Notes: a model not told the origin generated them from the letters alone. 44,638 nt of DNA from Opitutia bacterium UBA4506 (GCA_002388665.1 DGMY01000002.1:1-44638), one strand, 5' to 3'. Shown: positions 7,699 through 16,422, counted from the first letter of the stretch. Made by a program: numbers and translations.

Positions 7699-9360
7699 AT
7701 GAACAAAAAATTACTCACCCTTGCTACTGTCATGGGATGCGCTTTATGGGGTTTATCCTCCTACGCGCAGTCATCGACCAGTTCGCCAGCCACTGCTGAA
7801 AAGCCCAATATTTTGTTAATCGTCTCTGACGACACCGGCTGGGGCGATCCCGGCGTGTACGGTGGCGGCGAGGGCCGCGGTATGCCGACTCCGACACTCG
7901 ATTCGATGGCCCAAGAAGGGATGACCTTCTTCTCCTTTTACGGGCAACCCAGTTGCACCCCGGGTCGGGCCGCTATCCAGACTGGCCGCTTCCCGAACCG
8001 CAGTGGTATGACTACGGTGGCCTTTCAAGGGCAAGGTGGTGGTCTCCCGGCTGCCGAGTGGACGCTGGCATCTGTTCTGAAAGAAGCGGGCTACCAGACC
8101 TATTTTACCGGCAAGTGGCATCTGGGTGAGTCCGACTATGCACTTCCCAACGCCCAAGGGTACGATGTAATGGAGTATTGCTTCCTCTATCACCTCAACG
8201 CCTACACCTACACGGATCCCAATTGGTTCCCTGGCATGTCGGATGAACTTCGCGAGATGTTCACGAAGGTGACCAAGGGCGCTCTGAGCGGTAAGGCCGG
8301 TGAAGAGGCAAAGGAAGTCTTTAACGTGTCGGGTGGTTACGTGGATACACCCGAGAAGGGCGTTGTTGGGATTCCTTACCTTGATGCTTACGTAGAGGAG
8401 GCGGGTATTTCCTTTCTCGAGCAAGCCGCCAAGAATCCTGAGCAGCCATTCTTCATCAACATCAACTTCATGAAGAATCACCAGCCGAACCTGCCGCACC
8501 CCGACTTTGAGCACAAATCGATCTCCAAGACGAAGTACGCGGACTCAGTGCTCGAGCTAGATACACGAATTGGAAATGTCCTGTCGAAACTGAAAGAACT
8601 TGGCCTCGATAAGAACACCCTGGTTGTTTACACGGTGGATAACGGTGCTTGGCAGGATGTGTATCCAGATGCGGGTTACACTCCGTTCCGCAGTACAAAA
8701 GGGACTCTCCGCGAAGGGGGTAACCGCGTGCCAGCGATCGCGCTTTGGCCCGGTAAGGTTCCATCCGGCGTTCGTAATCACGAAATTATCGGTGGAACTG
8801 ATTTGATGGCGACATTTGCGTCTCTCGCTGGACAGCGTCTTCCTAAAGTTGACCGGGAAGGGAAGCCAATCATCTTCGACAGCTATGACATGACCCCAGT
8901 GCTCATGGGAACTGGTGAGAGCCCGCGCGATGAATGGTTCTATTTCACCGAAAACGAGCTGAGCCCCGGTGCGAGTCGCGTAGGCCATCTCAAGGCAGTC
9001 TATAACATCCGCGGTGATGATGGCGCGGTGACGGGAGGCCTTGCAGTGGATACCAACCTCGGTTGGAAAGGACCTGAGAAATATGTCGCGACAGCTCCGC
9101 AGATCTTCGACCTGTTGCAGGATCCACAAGAGCGCTACGACCTCTTCATGACGAATTGGACCGAACGTACCTGGGCACTGGTTTCGTTTTCAGAAGCCAC
9201 TCAAAAGCTCATGAAGACCTACGTGGAATACCCACCCCGGCCAATCCAAAGTGAAACTTACACCGGACCGGTTACGCTCTCGAATTACTTCAAGTTTCAG
9301 CACATTCGCGAATCTCTGGAGAAAGATGGTGTCTCTCTTCCGATGCCTACTGGAAACTAG
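7699..9360 (+). CDS. Secreted sulfatase (arylsulfatase-type, formylglycine-dependent)
   Basis: A 553-residue type I sulfatase that should hydrolyse sulfate esters of sugars or aromatics. The start at 7699 gives a clean signal peptide (hydrophobic core, cleavage near SYAQ, residue 24), so the enzyme is exported. Metal ligands are in SDDTGWGD (D44, D45). The modification motif is CTPGR with C86, to be converted to formylglycine; Cys rather than Ser means either an anSME- or FGE-type maturase could act, and none is encoded in this window. The downstream GKWHLG and VYTVDNGAW motifs complete the active site. It follows the two-component genes and precedes a HAD phosphatase gene. The substrate is unknown; marine polysaccharide sulfate is a reasonable guess. 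Confidence 0.95.
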   Translation: MNKKLLTLATVMGCALWGLSSYAQSSTSSPATAEKPNILLIVSDDTGWGDPGVYGGGEGRGMPTPTLDSMAQEGMTFFSFYGQPSCTPGRAAIQTGRFPNRSGMTTVAFQGQGGGLPAAEWTLASVLKEAGYQTYFTGKWHLGESDYALPNAQGYDVMEYCFLYHLNAYTYTDPNWFPGMSDELREMFTKVTKGALSGKAGEEAKEVFNVSGGYVDTPEKGVVGIPYLDAYVEEAGISFLEQAAKNPEQPFFININFMKNHQPNLPHPDFEHKSISKTKYADSVLELDTRIGNVLSKLKELGLDKNTLVVYTVDNGAWQDVYPDAGYTPFRSTKGTLREGGNRVPAIALWPGKVPSGVRNHEIIGGTDLMATFASLAGQRLPKVDREGKPIIFDSYDMTPVLMGTGESPRDEWFYFTENELSPGASRVGHLKAVYNIRGDDGAVTGGLAVDTNLGWKGPEKYVATAPQIFDLLQDPQERYDLFMTNWTERTWALVSFSEATQKLMKTYVEYPPRPIQSETYTGPVTLSNYFKFQHIRESLEKDGVSLPMPTGN

Positions 9361-9385
9361 TAAGCACGCGTACCAAGTTAAAAGT

Positions 9386-9418
9386 GGGCCGTCTCTGGAA
9401 GGAGACGGCCCATATTTT
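9386..9418 (+). terminator. Rho-independent terminator after sulfatase gene
   Basis: A perfect 10-bp GC-rich stem, GGGCCGTCTC (9386-9395) with GAGACGGCCC (9402-9411), and a 6-nt loop is followed by ATATTTTT. This is a strong intrinsic terminator 25 nt past the sulfatase stop. It lies before the phosphatase gene, so the two may be only partly co-transcribed. Confidence 0.85.
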
Positions 9419-9440
9419 TCTCACCCTGAACTACCGAGAT

Positions 9441-10457
9441 ATGATGAAACAAACTTGTCCATTGATTGCCAAATTCGGTTTCTTGGCCGGCGCTGTATCT
9501 TTGATCAGCCTTTCACTTTCAGCCGATCCGCTTCCCTCGTGGAACGAGACCGATACAAAAAAGAGGATCATTGAGTTCGTGCAACAGACGACCGATCACA
9601 CCTCGGACGACTACGTTCCAGAGACCGACCGTATCGCCACCTTTGACAATGACGGAACTCTTTGGTCGGAACAGCCGATGTATTTTCAGGTGTTCTTCCT
9701 GTTTGATCGCGTGAAAAATCTTGCGCCACAAAACCCCGACTGGGAGACGACCGAACCATTCGCTTCGGTATTGCAGGGCGACTACGACAAGGCACTATCC
9801 GGGGGCGATGAAGCCCTCCTGAAACTGGTTTATGAAACCTCTTCCGGGATGACGGGCGAGGAGTATGCGGATGAAGTCCGCGAGTGGATTAAAACAGCAC
9901 GGCATCCGAAGACGGGTATGCTCTTCACCGAGATGGTGTACCAGCCGATGCTGGAGTTGCTCGCCCACCTTCGAGCGAATGGATACAAAACCTACATTGT
10001 TTCGGGTGGCGGTATCGATTTTATGCGTGTCTTCGGCGAAGAGGTTTACGGGATTCCAGCGGAGCAGGTTGTCGGAAGTGAGTTGGCGGTGAAATTCGAG
10101 ATACAGGACGGAGTTCCAGTGATCATCAAGCAGCCCAAAGTGGATTTTATAGACGACAAGACGGGTAAGCCCGCTGGTATTTACCAGCACATCGGACGTC
10201 GCCCTGTATTTGCCGCAGGCAACTCCGACGGCGACATCGAGATGCTTCAGTATACGACTGTTCCCCGCAGTTCCAGTGATCGATCCGATCGGCTTGCTAT
10301 GATCGTGCACCACGACGACGCTACGCGGGAGTGGGACTATGATCGCAAGTCCTCTTTTGGCAAACTCGATAAGGGACTGGATCTCGCCACTGAAAACGGA
10401 TGGCTCGTGGTAAGTATTCAGAACGACTGGGCCAAGGTCTACCCGAGCGAGGAGTGA
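9441..10457 (+). CDS. Secreted HAD-superfamily phosphatase
   Basis: A 338-residue haloacid-dehalogenase-type hydrolase with an N-terminal signal peptide (hydrophobic stretch to about residue 28). HAD motif I is FDNDGTLW, with D69 as nucleophile and D71 as acid/base. Motif II is the Ser of YIVSGGG, and motif IV is AAGNSDGDIEML. The large cap region between motifs I and II resembles phosphoserine-phosphatase-like, nonspecific phosphatases. A periplasmic role in releasing phosphate from organic substrates is inferred. ATG at 9441 is chosen because it gives the signal peptide; it is followed directly by a second ATG. Only 80 bp separate it from the sulfatase gene, with a terminator between. Confidence 0.85.
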   Translation: MMKQTCPLIAKFGFLAGAVSLISLSLSADPLPSWNETDTKKRIIEFVQQTTDHTSDDYVPETDRIATFDNDGTLWSEQPMYFQVFFLFDRVKNLAPQNPDWETTEPFASVLQGDYDKALSGGDEALLKLVYETSSGMTGEEYADEVREWIKTARHPKTGMLFTEMVYQPMLELLAHLRANGYKTYIVSGGGIDFMRVFGEEVYGIPAEQVVGSELAVKFEIQDGVPVIIKQPKVDFIDDKTGKPAGIYQHIGRRPVFAAGNSDGDIEMLQYTTVPRSSSDRSDRLAMIVHHDDATREWDYDRKSSFGKLDKGLDLATENGWLVVSIQNDWAKVYPSEE

Positions 10458-10642
10458 TCAGACGAAGGTTCTCGCAACCGATCATTGCTTTTTCAGAGAC
10501 GGTAAGGAGTGGCGTGGAGTATGGCTCGGCCGAATCGTAGTACTATGGTGCGGAATTGACTCGGAATGCCGAGAGAGCGCTTAGTCGTTCTCGTCAAACT
10601 TGGAACTGCGCAACGCGAGTGGGTCCTTCCACTAACTCAACT
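10458..10642. other. Spacer between convergent genes
   Basis: The phosphatase gene (plus) and the P-loop kinase gene (minus) converge here. A short hairpin CTCGG/CCGAG (10560-10564 and 10569-10573) is the only structure I see. No gene or promoter is expected. Confidence 0.4.
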
Positions 10643-11167
10643 TTAGGGAGAGTCACGACTGGAAGGCATCGCCGCCGCTGATTTTTCCCGGGTTTCTGAG
10701 TTTGATTTCAACTCATGCTTAATCCCGGCATAGGAATCGAATATCTCTCTGTGCACCTGAAGTGAAAATTCATCGGTTCGTCCTTCGTAGTCAGCGACCC
10801 AGTTCAATAGCATCTCGAGGTTTTTGTCCTGCGCTTCTTTCGTTTTGTATTTGTGCTGTTCCCATGGTCGGGATCGGCAATTCTTCTGACAATCTTCGGT
10901 ACCCGGGTTTAGAAATATCAGCTCGGTCGCAAAGTTCGCTGCTTCTCTGACCAGCTCACCATAGCATCCTTCGATGACACAGGAATCGTGAGAAGCGATA
11001 AACGTCCTCAGGTCGTTGATACTGTCTGGCAGCGGTCTTCTGACTCCTTCGCATTCCCATGCGATTGAGTCGAGGTCAAGGTGCTCCACATCTGGATTCA
11101 TTGCGTAGCGGCTAGCCAAGGAGCTCTTCCCTGAACCAGAGTTCCCGTATATCAGAATGCATGTCAT
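10643..11167 (-). CDS. Small P-loop NTPase (adenylate/shikimate-kinase-like)
   Basis: A 174-residue P-loop protein. Walker A is GNSGSGKSS (residues 8-16), followed by HLDLDSIAWE and, later, CVIEGCYGEL and IFLNPG, in an order I recognise from a widespread family usually annotated loosely as a shikimate or adenylate kinase. The sequence RSRPWEQHKY and the C-terminal half are also conserved in that family. The role is probably phosphorylation of a small molecule, but no substrate is established. It is the last gene of a six-gene minus-strand run, 33 nt downstream of the 459-residue membrane protein gene. Confidence 0.75.
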   Translation of the reverse strand: MTCILIYGNSGSGKSSLASRYAMNPDVEHLDLDSIAWECEGVRRPLPDSINDLRTFIASHDSCVIEGCYGELVREAANFATELIFLNPGTEDCQKNCRSRPWEQHKYKTKEAQDKNLEMLLNWVADYEGRTDEFSLQVHREIFDSYAGIKHELKSNSETREKSAAAMPSSRDSP

Positions 11168-11200
11168 AAGTTTCGTAGATCGCCTATGGCGGGGAAACCG

Positions 11201-12580
11201 TTACTGCGGGTGCCTCTTCGATTCGGTTCCGATTTCTCCGTCGCCTTCCGCCATTGTATCCGCAAACGGATCATTATGAGTTGCATCCGCATCGGATTGT
11301 TTCGCTTGGGGTGGGAAGACCCTTTCTGGAGAGAGCAGCGCAGGTAGTGGTTTCCAACTTGGTTCTCGAACAACGAAGTAATCCGCCAGATCGCGATCTG
11401 GCTTTAGAGAAATCTGATCAATCATCGGAAGACTAGCTCGCTCCAACCTTCCTTCAATCAGGACTGGTCGCCCGTGGTTTTGGCGGCTCCATCCTGGTAG
11501 ATTCTCCATGCCGTCAACGTAGAGATCCGTTCCTCGGTACTGGAACCACCATACGCCATTGAGACTCAATGCTCTTCCTCTTAGAGATACCTTCCGTCCG
11601 ATCTGATCATCCAAATCGACCAAGCGCCACCAGCCGTCAATAAGATCAAAACTCTTTCGGGCAAAATCGGGATTTTCCTTCCAGGTCGCATCTGGATTGT
11701 AGTAGCCGTATGATTCAATCTTCTTGCCTACAATTTCGTCTTCCCACTGTTCTCCACGTTTTACGACAACAACCCAACCATCACCTACCAATACCGAATC
11801 GTCTGCGATCGATTTTGCGATGCCGCTCAACAGTGCCTTCTCGCCTTTGAACATCCACGGCGCGAACGAAACTGGCGCTGTCGGCTCAGCCTTGATTACA
11901 ACAAAATGGTGGAGAAAGTAATGGCCGGCTGTTTGTATCATCAATCCTGCACGCCTGTAAGCCTCCCCAGGGATTCCCGTAAATCCGCCTGTCTCGTATC
12001 CTTCTAGTTTGTACGTCTTCCCGATTTCCAGTTTTGGAAGGGCATGGCCGCTGGTTGTGACTTTCTCACCCCAGTCATGAAAATAGGGTACGAGTAGAAT
12101 TTGAATGTCTTTCTGATAGTATCTTCCTTGTATCCGCTGGACACGGAGGTTCGGACCCCATTCATATCCTTTGCGAGGACCCTCGACAGCTACACCGACT
12201 ACCGAAATTACGGAACCCAAAGGAGCGTGCAGCTTTCCGATTAGTTCGAACTCCCTGCCAAGCTTCTCAATAGGTACATACTGGATATCGTCTCCGAAGG
12301 TTGGGATTGCGGAAAGAAGTAGGATAGTCAGGCCGGCCCAATGTATTGTTTTATTTGAACGGCGAGTTCGCCTGCGTTTTTGTATTGTGAATAGTGCATG
12401 TACCGCCAAGACAAAGCCCGATAGAATAATACAAAAGTAAATGCCTCCAATGGCTAATGGGTCACCAGGGGAATCCGCTGGAGCGGTCCGAGTAAATGCA
12501 TGCAGTATTACCGCTACGACGGGAGTACGTGAACTGAAACGGGCTGCTCGCAAGAGTACCGAGGTGGTTGATCCTTTCAC
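11201..12580 (-). CDS. Membrane-anchored protein of unknown function
   Basis: A 459-residue protein I cannot assign to a named family. The start at 12580 is a GTG overlapping the stop of the upstream gene (GTGA), which suggests coupling. A transmembrane helix lies at about 44-65 (IYFCIILSGFVLAVHALF), then a basic stretch, then a second hydrophobic segment at about 80-96. The remainder is soluble and probably outside. It is rich in beta-type sequence with repeated G-x-V or Y-x-L-E-G patterns (GKTYKLEGYETGG, GRKVSLRGRA, GRPVLIEGRL), which suggests three related OB-like or beta-barrel modules. The C-terminal 50 residues are low-complexity and polar. Confidence 0.6.
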   Translation of the reverse strand: MKGSTTSVLLRAARFSSRTPVVAVILHAFTRTAPADSPGDPLAIGGIYFCIILSGFVLAVHALFTIQKRRRTRRSNKTIHWAGLTILLLSAIPTFGDDIQYVPIEKLGREFELIGKLHAPLGSVISVVGVAVEGPRKGYEWGPNLRVQRIQGRYYQKDIQILLVPYFHDWGEKVTTSGHALPKLEIGKTYKLEGYETGGFTGIPGEAYRRAGLMIQTAGHYFLHHFVVIKAEPTAPVSFAPWMFKGEKALLSGIAKSIADDSVLVGDGWVVVVKRGEQWEDEIVGKKIESYGYYNPDATWKENPDFARKSFDLIDGWWRLVDLDDQIGRKVSLRGRALSLNGVWWFQYRGTDLYVDGMENLPGWSRQNHGRPVLIEGRLERASLPMIDQISLKPDRDLADYFVVREPSWKPLPALLSPERVFPPQAKQSDADATHNDPFADTMAEGDGEIGTESKRHPQ

Positions 12581-13323
12581 TGTATCTGAACGCCGAGGGA
12601 ATCCTCGCTGGGTTGTACGACATCGCTACTACGAGACGGAATCTCCTGCCCGGTTGGAATCCTGGGTTGGGGGGGCTGTGGAGGGGTAAATTTGAAATCA
12701 CGCGTCCAGATATGGGCTTCAACGTATGAAAACACAAAACTGCCGGGGGTGCGGAGGCATCGTTCAATTCCTTGTTTTATGCCATACTCAACGTGGATCT
12801 CATGTAAATCCCTATAGGTGAAAAGCTTCCCGTAGCAGGGCATTTTTTCTTCTGAGTAATTCCGAGGAAGTGGAACTCCAAATGCTGGGGCGTCATGATT
12901 GAAAAACTGAATCAAGTGGGCGTGATCTGGATACATGAATGTAACTTCGTCCTCCCGCAGGTCGGAAATTTCAATTCTGACGCTCTGAGGATTTGTATAC
13001 AGGCCCGGGATCTTGTGGAAGTCTCCGAGAACCGCGAAAATAGGTCGCTGCGAGGGGGGCTTCTGGAATTTTTTTTCGTATAGCTGCATCAACAAATCGT
13101 CGGCAGCCTTCCTCGATTTCATGAACTCCGGCCACATCTTGAATCGGCTCCATTTTATCTCGTTTGCCAGTTCGAATTCACGAATCTTTTCCACCTCATC
13201 GTCGTCTAGGTCGCAGATGTTCAAAAAGGGCCCTGCAGTACGTTCGAAATAGTGGGTGAGATACTTTGGGATCGGGTCAAGAGCCGAGGGGAATCTCACT
13301 GAAGATGTGGAATTTTCGTTCAT
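12577..13323 (-). CDS. Hypothetical cytoplasmic protein
   Basis: A 248-residue protein without signal peptide or membrane segment and without a domain I recognise. The N-terminal 90 residues are helical and charged. The centre (PIFAVLGDFHKIPGLY, EVTFMYPDHAHLIQFF) looks like a compact alpha/beta fold with many aromatic residues. The C-terminus is Pro- and Ser-rich (PPQPPQPRIP) and probably disordered. Its stop overlaps the GTG start of the next gene by 4 bp, so the two products may work together. A 90-bp gap separates it from the PLDc_N gene. Confidence 0.6.
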   Translation of the reverse strand: MNENSTSSVRFPSALDPIPKYLTHYFERTAGPFLNICDLDDDEVEKIREFELANEIKWSRFKMWPEFMKSRKAADDLLMQLYEKKFQKPPSQRPIFAVLGDFHKIPGLYTNPQSVRIEISDLREDEVTFMYPDHAHLIQFFNHDAPAFGVPLPRNYSEEKMPCYGKLFTYRDLHEIHVEYGIKQGIERCLRTPGSFVFSYVEAHIWTRDFKFTPPQPPQPRIPTGQEIPSRSSDVVQPSEDSLGVQIQ

Positions 13324-13413
13324 TCGCTCATTTCACGAAAAAGTGTGTCACCGAGTGGGGGCACTGAATTGCGGTACGGGGTTAATGCCACTGTCCCGTT
13401 GCCGGCATCGTTA

Positions 13414-13662
13414 CTAGCGGCGGCCGTCATTGAACGCCTTCTTCAGCCCCTTCTCAGATAGGTATTCTTCGGTATTTTCGATCTTAAATTTTGTCGGACC
13501 AATCAGAATGTATAGGAGGAGTCCAAGTACGTTTAAGACGCACAAAACTACTGTCCAGCAGATCTTGTCGGTAGACTCTAATTCACTGTCTGTTAAATGC
13601 GCGATTAGAGCCCATAACCATGCGATCTCCAACAGTGCGAGAATGATAATTATCCAAGTCAT
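13414..13662 (-). CDS. PLDc_N-domain small membrane protein
   Basis: An 82-residue protein consisting of a PLDc_N-type module: two transmembrane helices (WIIIILALLEIAWLWALIAH and a second at about 33-53) joined by a short polar loop with the family's DKICW element. In larger proteins this module precedes phospholipase-D catalytic domains, but many bacteria encode it alone, and none of the catalytic HKD motif is present here. The function of the stand-alone form is unknown. It lies in the minus-strand orphan run with 44-nt and 90-nt gaps to its neighbours. Confidence 0.7.
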   Translation of the reverse strand: MTWIIIILALLEIAWLWALIAHLTDSELESTDKICWTVVLCVLNVLGLLLYILIGPTKFKIENTEEYLSEKGLKKAFNDGRR

Positions 13663-13706
13663 ATGGTTTCAATTCTCTCGGAACTAGCGCAGCGAAATCT
13701 AGGGTC

Positions 13707-14192
13707 TCATTCAGCCTTGACCGCTTCCGTTCTCGCTCGGAGAACTCGAGGACGTTCGGCAGTAACTTTGTTTATCTGCATCCAGGCAATGGCAGAAAGG
13801 TCGTCGTTCTCTGATAGGGCACTGAATTTGAAGATCGCGTCGAGTGGGAACCTGTGAAGATGAGCCTTCGCGTTCCAATAGGTGGATCCATTTTCCCGAA
13901 ACCTTACCAATTCTGTAGTTCCAAGAAGCATACCATATCGATTGTAACAGCTAACAGTGAAGTTTTTGAACTCAGGTGGGAAGGATTCTTCGGTTCCGAC
14001 TATTATAAGGGAATGGTAATTGATGTATATGTCCTCAATCCAGGCTGGTAGATCTGCAACCTTTCCATCCTGGAGAGTCATAATCGGCGAATCTTCAGTC
14101 GATGCCGGACTCTGTGACTCTGGAATATCCACCTTGCCCAACAACGAGGTAGCACAGATAGTGGTAAGTAGAATATATAGGGGTGTTTTCAT
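13707..14192 (-). CDS. Secreted protein of unknown function
   Basis: A 161-residue protein with a signal peptide (MKTPLYILLTTICATSLLG, cleavage near residue 19). The mature part contains a beta-rich stretch (INYHSLIIVGTEESFPPEF, FTVSCYNRYGMLLGTTELVRF) that could form a small sandwich domain. I do not recognise the family. The gene is 30 nt downstream of the 133-residue gene and 44 nt upstream of the PLDc_N gene. Base composition is clearly more AT-rich than the neighbouring core genes, as in the rest of the run. Confidence 0.6.
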   Translation of the reverse strand: MKTPLYILLTTICATSLLGKVDIPESQSPASTEDSPIMTLQDGKVADLPAWIEDIYINYHSLIIVGTEESFPPEFKNFTVSCYNRYGMLLGTTELVRFRENGSTYWNAKAHLHRFPLDAIFKFSALSENDDLSAIAWMQINKVTAERPRVLRARTEAVKAE

Positions 14193-14222
14193 GATATTTA
14201 GTTAGGTCGAGGTTCTACCGCG

Positions 14223-14624
14223 CTATTGGGCGGGGCCTGAAAGCGTCTGGTTCTGCCCTTGGTTGATTCGTGATTTTACGTCTTCTTTCGAGAACTCAAT
14301 TCGTTTGAACTCATTCAAATTCAATTTTTCTCTCCCGGTAAGAGCTAGGAATTCTTCGACGACCTCACGATCAATCTGAATCAATCCGCGTCCTGCCCAA
14401 TGTCGATTCGATTCACTCTTTTTAACGCCGGAAATCAAGTATTCCTCTGCAGTCTCAAGATCGTAATGATTCGCTGCAATTCCAGCGCCTTTCATCGACT
14501 GAAATGCCTGCCCATTGAAATAGATGGTTCGTCCGCTCTTGGAAAAACTTCCTCTTCCGATCCAAGCCGGTCCGTCGTCTGAGAATCCAGACTTACGTTC
14601 GACATAAAGGAGTTTGGTTTTCAT
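14223..14624 (-). CDS. Small conserved protein of unknown function
   Basis: A 133-residue protein that belongs, by my recollection, to a widespread family of small cytoplasmic proteins beginning MKTKLLYVE and carrying GPAWIG, SGRTIYFNGQAF and SGVKK..NRHWAGRG motifs. Database entries of this kind sometimes carry an enzyme name that appears to be a misannotation, so I give no function. It is the first gene of the six-gene minus-strand run. A 12-bp dyad lies 34 nt upstream of its start. Confidence 0.65.
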   Translation of the reverse strand: MKTKLLYVERKSGFSDDGPAWIGRGSFSKSGRTIYFNGQAFQSMKGAGIAANHYDLETAEEYLISGVKKSESNRHWAGRGLIQIDREVVEEFLALTGREKLNLNEFKRIEFSKEDVKSRINQGQNQTLSGPAQ

Positions 14625-15044
14625 TTCTGAGCGACAATAACGTAGAGTATGTTATGAACCGTAAACGGTGCCAAATCGAGAGGCAACTGGAATTGTCAGT
14701 GGAGCTTGGCTGGTGGAAAGCTCGAGTTCTGGAAGAGGGTAGTACTTCTCGGGTTGTGGGCCGAGAAGAGCGAGTGCGCCTCTGTGTACCCGGACAGCGG
14801 CGTTCGTGGGAACGGGTCTGTTCGATTAATTAACAGCGGTGTTCTAGGCTTGTTTTGCGGTGAACGGATGTGCATTTGTTGTGAGATGGTGATTGTAAAT
14901 GATTCAGGTGCGTAGATGGCAGCCTTCCATTTTGAGAAGGGTGTATCGGGCCTCGGGAGTACGGGCGTGCGGGGGTGGAGTGGCTCTTGTACTGATGTCT
15001 GGTGTTGAGGGGCGTTGGTTGCGGATGTGTAGGGAGAGGGTGTA
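14625..15044. other. Divergent spacer with operator-like dyad and hairpins
   Basis: This 420-bp spacer separates divergent genes and should contain both promoters. A dyad ACCGT-aa-ACGGT (14658-14669) sits 34 nt upstream of the leftward run. A strong hairpin, CTTCTCGG (14745-14752) with CCGAGAAG (14761-14768), has 8-bp arms. A second nested one has outer arms ACCCG (14788-14792) and CGGGT (14813-14817) around inner arms CGTTC (14801-14805) and GAACG (14810-14814). No protein gene is convincing here. Confidence 0.45.
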
Positions 15045-16151
15045 ATGGCGAATCGGGGGATGAACGCTCGCGAGTTTCGGCGGCGGTTGGTTGCTGGTTC
15101 ATTTCGGCGTTATTCGCGTGTGAGTGCGGCGATGCTGGGTCTGCAGTTCGTCCAAGCGGATCCGATCCGTTCCCCGGCGCGGGCGCAGGATTTGATACTT
15201 CGGCAGCGGGTCGACGGATATCATGCGGGAGATTTGGAAAAAGAGTATCCGGAGTTGGAAGTGGAGGAAGGGTTTCTCTTTGCCTATGGGTTTATGACTT
15301 CCGATGTATGGCGGAATTTGCGTTGGAGGGGGACGAAGGGGCTTTCGGCGACGGAACGGGTGGTATTGGAGGCTGTGAGAGAGATCGGTGAAGCTCATCC
15401 GCGGGACTTGGACGAGCGGTTTGGGAGGAAATTGGTGAGAAATGCCTGGGGCGGGCAATCCCTCGCGACGAAGCGGATGTTGGAAGAATTGCAGGACCGC
15501 GGGTATTTGAGGGTCAGTCGACGACGGAACGGGATCCGGGTGTATCAAGTGCCTGAGCAAACGGACGAAGCGGCCGTCGATCCGCGCCTGCGGTACTCGC
15601 GGTTGGTGCTGACGACCATTCATGTGTTTGGCCCAGTGGAGAAGAGTTTTCTGATCACGGAGTTGGGGCATCTAAACCACATGATCCCAGACCGTAAGAA
15701 GCGGGTGGGGGTGGTGGATCAATTACTCGATTCAGGGCGCTTGGCGGACATTAACGTGGAAGGGAGTTCGTATCTCTGGAAGGAGGCCGATTGGGAGAGT
15801 GAGGATGTATCGAGCGTCGTGCGTTTTTTATCTCCTTTTGATCCGCTCGTTCGCGACCGACAGCGTTTTGAGCGTTTATGGGGATGGAGGTATCGATTCG
15901 AAGCGTATGTGCCAGCCGCGAAGAGGGAGCGCGGATACTATGCGATGCCACTTCTCTGGGGGGAGCAGGTGATTGGCTGGGTGAACGCTGCCATCGAGGG
16001 GGAACGTCTACGGCTGGATACTGGATTTGTGGGAGAGCGCCCGGCCGGTAAAGGATTTAGAAGAGCCTTCGAGGACGAAGCCGAGGCGATGGCCTCGTTT
16101 CTGGGATTGGAAAGTGGTGCTTGGGAATGGACGCATCGGAAATCTTCCTAA
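15045..16151 (+). CDS. YcaQ-like winged-helix DNA glycosylase (HTH_42 family)
   Basis: A 368-residue protein of the HTH_42 family, which includes the DNA glycosylases AlkZ and E. coli YcaQ (AlkX), enzymes that excise bulky or crosslinked alkylated bases. Tandem winged-helix domains fill the protein. The catalytic-loop motif appears as QAD (Q37-A38-D39), matching the QxD form of the YcaQ branch. Further family landmarks are YHAGDLEKEYPEL, LSPFDPLVRDR and a C-terminal YVPAAKRERGYYAMPLLWG. The ATG at 15045 follows a good ribosome site (GGGAGAGGG). Activity on crosslinks here is inferred from the family. Confidence 0.9.
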   Translation: MANRGMNAREFRRRLVAGSFRRYSRVSAAMLGLQFVQADPIRSPARAQDLILRQRVDGYHAGDLEKEYPELEVEEGFLFAYGFMTSDVWRNLRWRGTKGLSATERVVLEAVREIGEAHPRDLDERFGRKLVRNAWGGQSLATKRMLEELQDRGYLRVSRRRNGIRVYQVPEQTDEAAVDPRLRYSRLVLTTIHVFGPVEKSFLITELGHLNHMIPDRKKRVGVVDQLLDSGRLADINVEGSSYLWKEADWESEDVSSVVRFLSPFDPLVRDRQRFERLWGWRYRFEAYVPAAKRERGYYAMPLLWGEQVIGWVNAAIEGERLRLDTGFVGERPAGKGFRRAFEDEAEAMASFLGLESGAWEWTHRKSS

Positions 16152-16422
16152 TCCTCGTGTGGGTGAGGAGAGGATCCAGTAAGACTGGAGACATGTCGAG
16201 ACGCCACTGGAATTCTCTTTTGTTGGTCCCGTGCTTTGGGTGGGAAGGCCCGGTGAGGATGAATCTGGAACGAAAGATTCGGGCAGGGTAAAAAACTTAC
16301 TGCTTAGTCATTGGGCGTTTCGGTCGGAAGGACCGTAGATTCGAGCCGAATATGTCACAACGATTGTAGATTCCACAGAAAGACGCTGGACAGGATGAAG
16401 GCGCTAACTACCTTTTGGTCTC
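16152..16422. other. Spacer before ion-channel gene
   Basis: A 271-bp spacer. A weak hairpin TCCTC/GAGGA lies just after the glycosylase stop. The rest presumably holds the channel gene's promoter, but I see no convincing boxes or gene. Confidence 0.3.

Noticed and set aside
13324..13413. Possible attC or terminator around GTTAATGCC and GGCAT
   Set aside because: Only a 5-bp stem forms and the flanks do not fit a recombination site or a U-tract terminator.
10643..14624. Integron gene-cassette array
   Set aside because: The small one-direction orphan genes look cassette-like, but no repeated attC-type sites (paired RYYYAAC and GTTRRRY ends) could be found between them, and no integrase gene is in the window.
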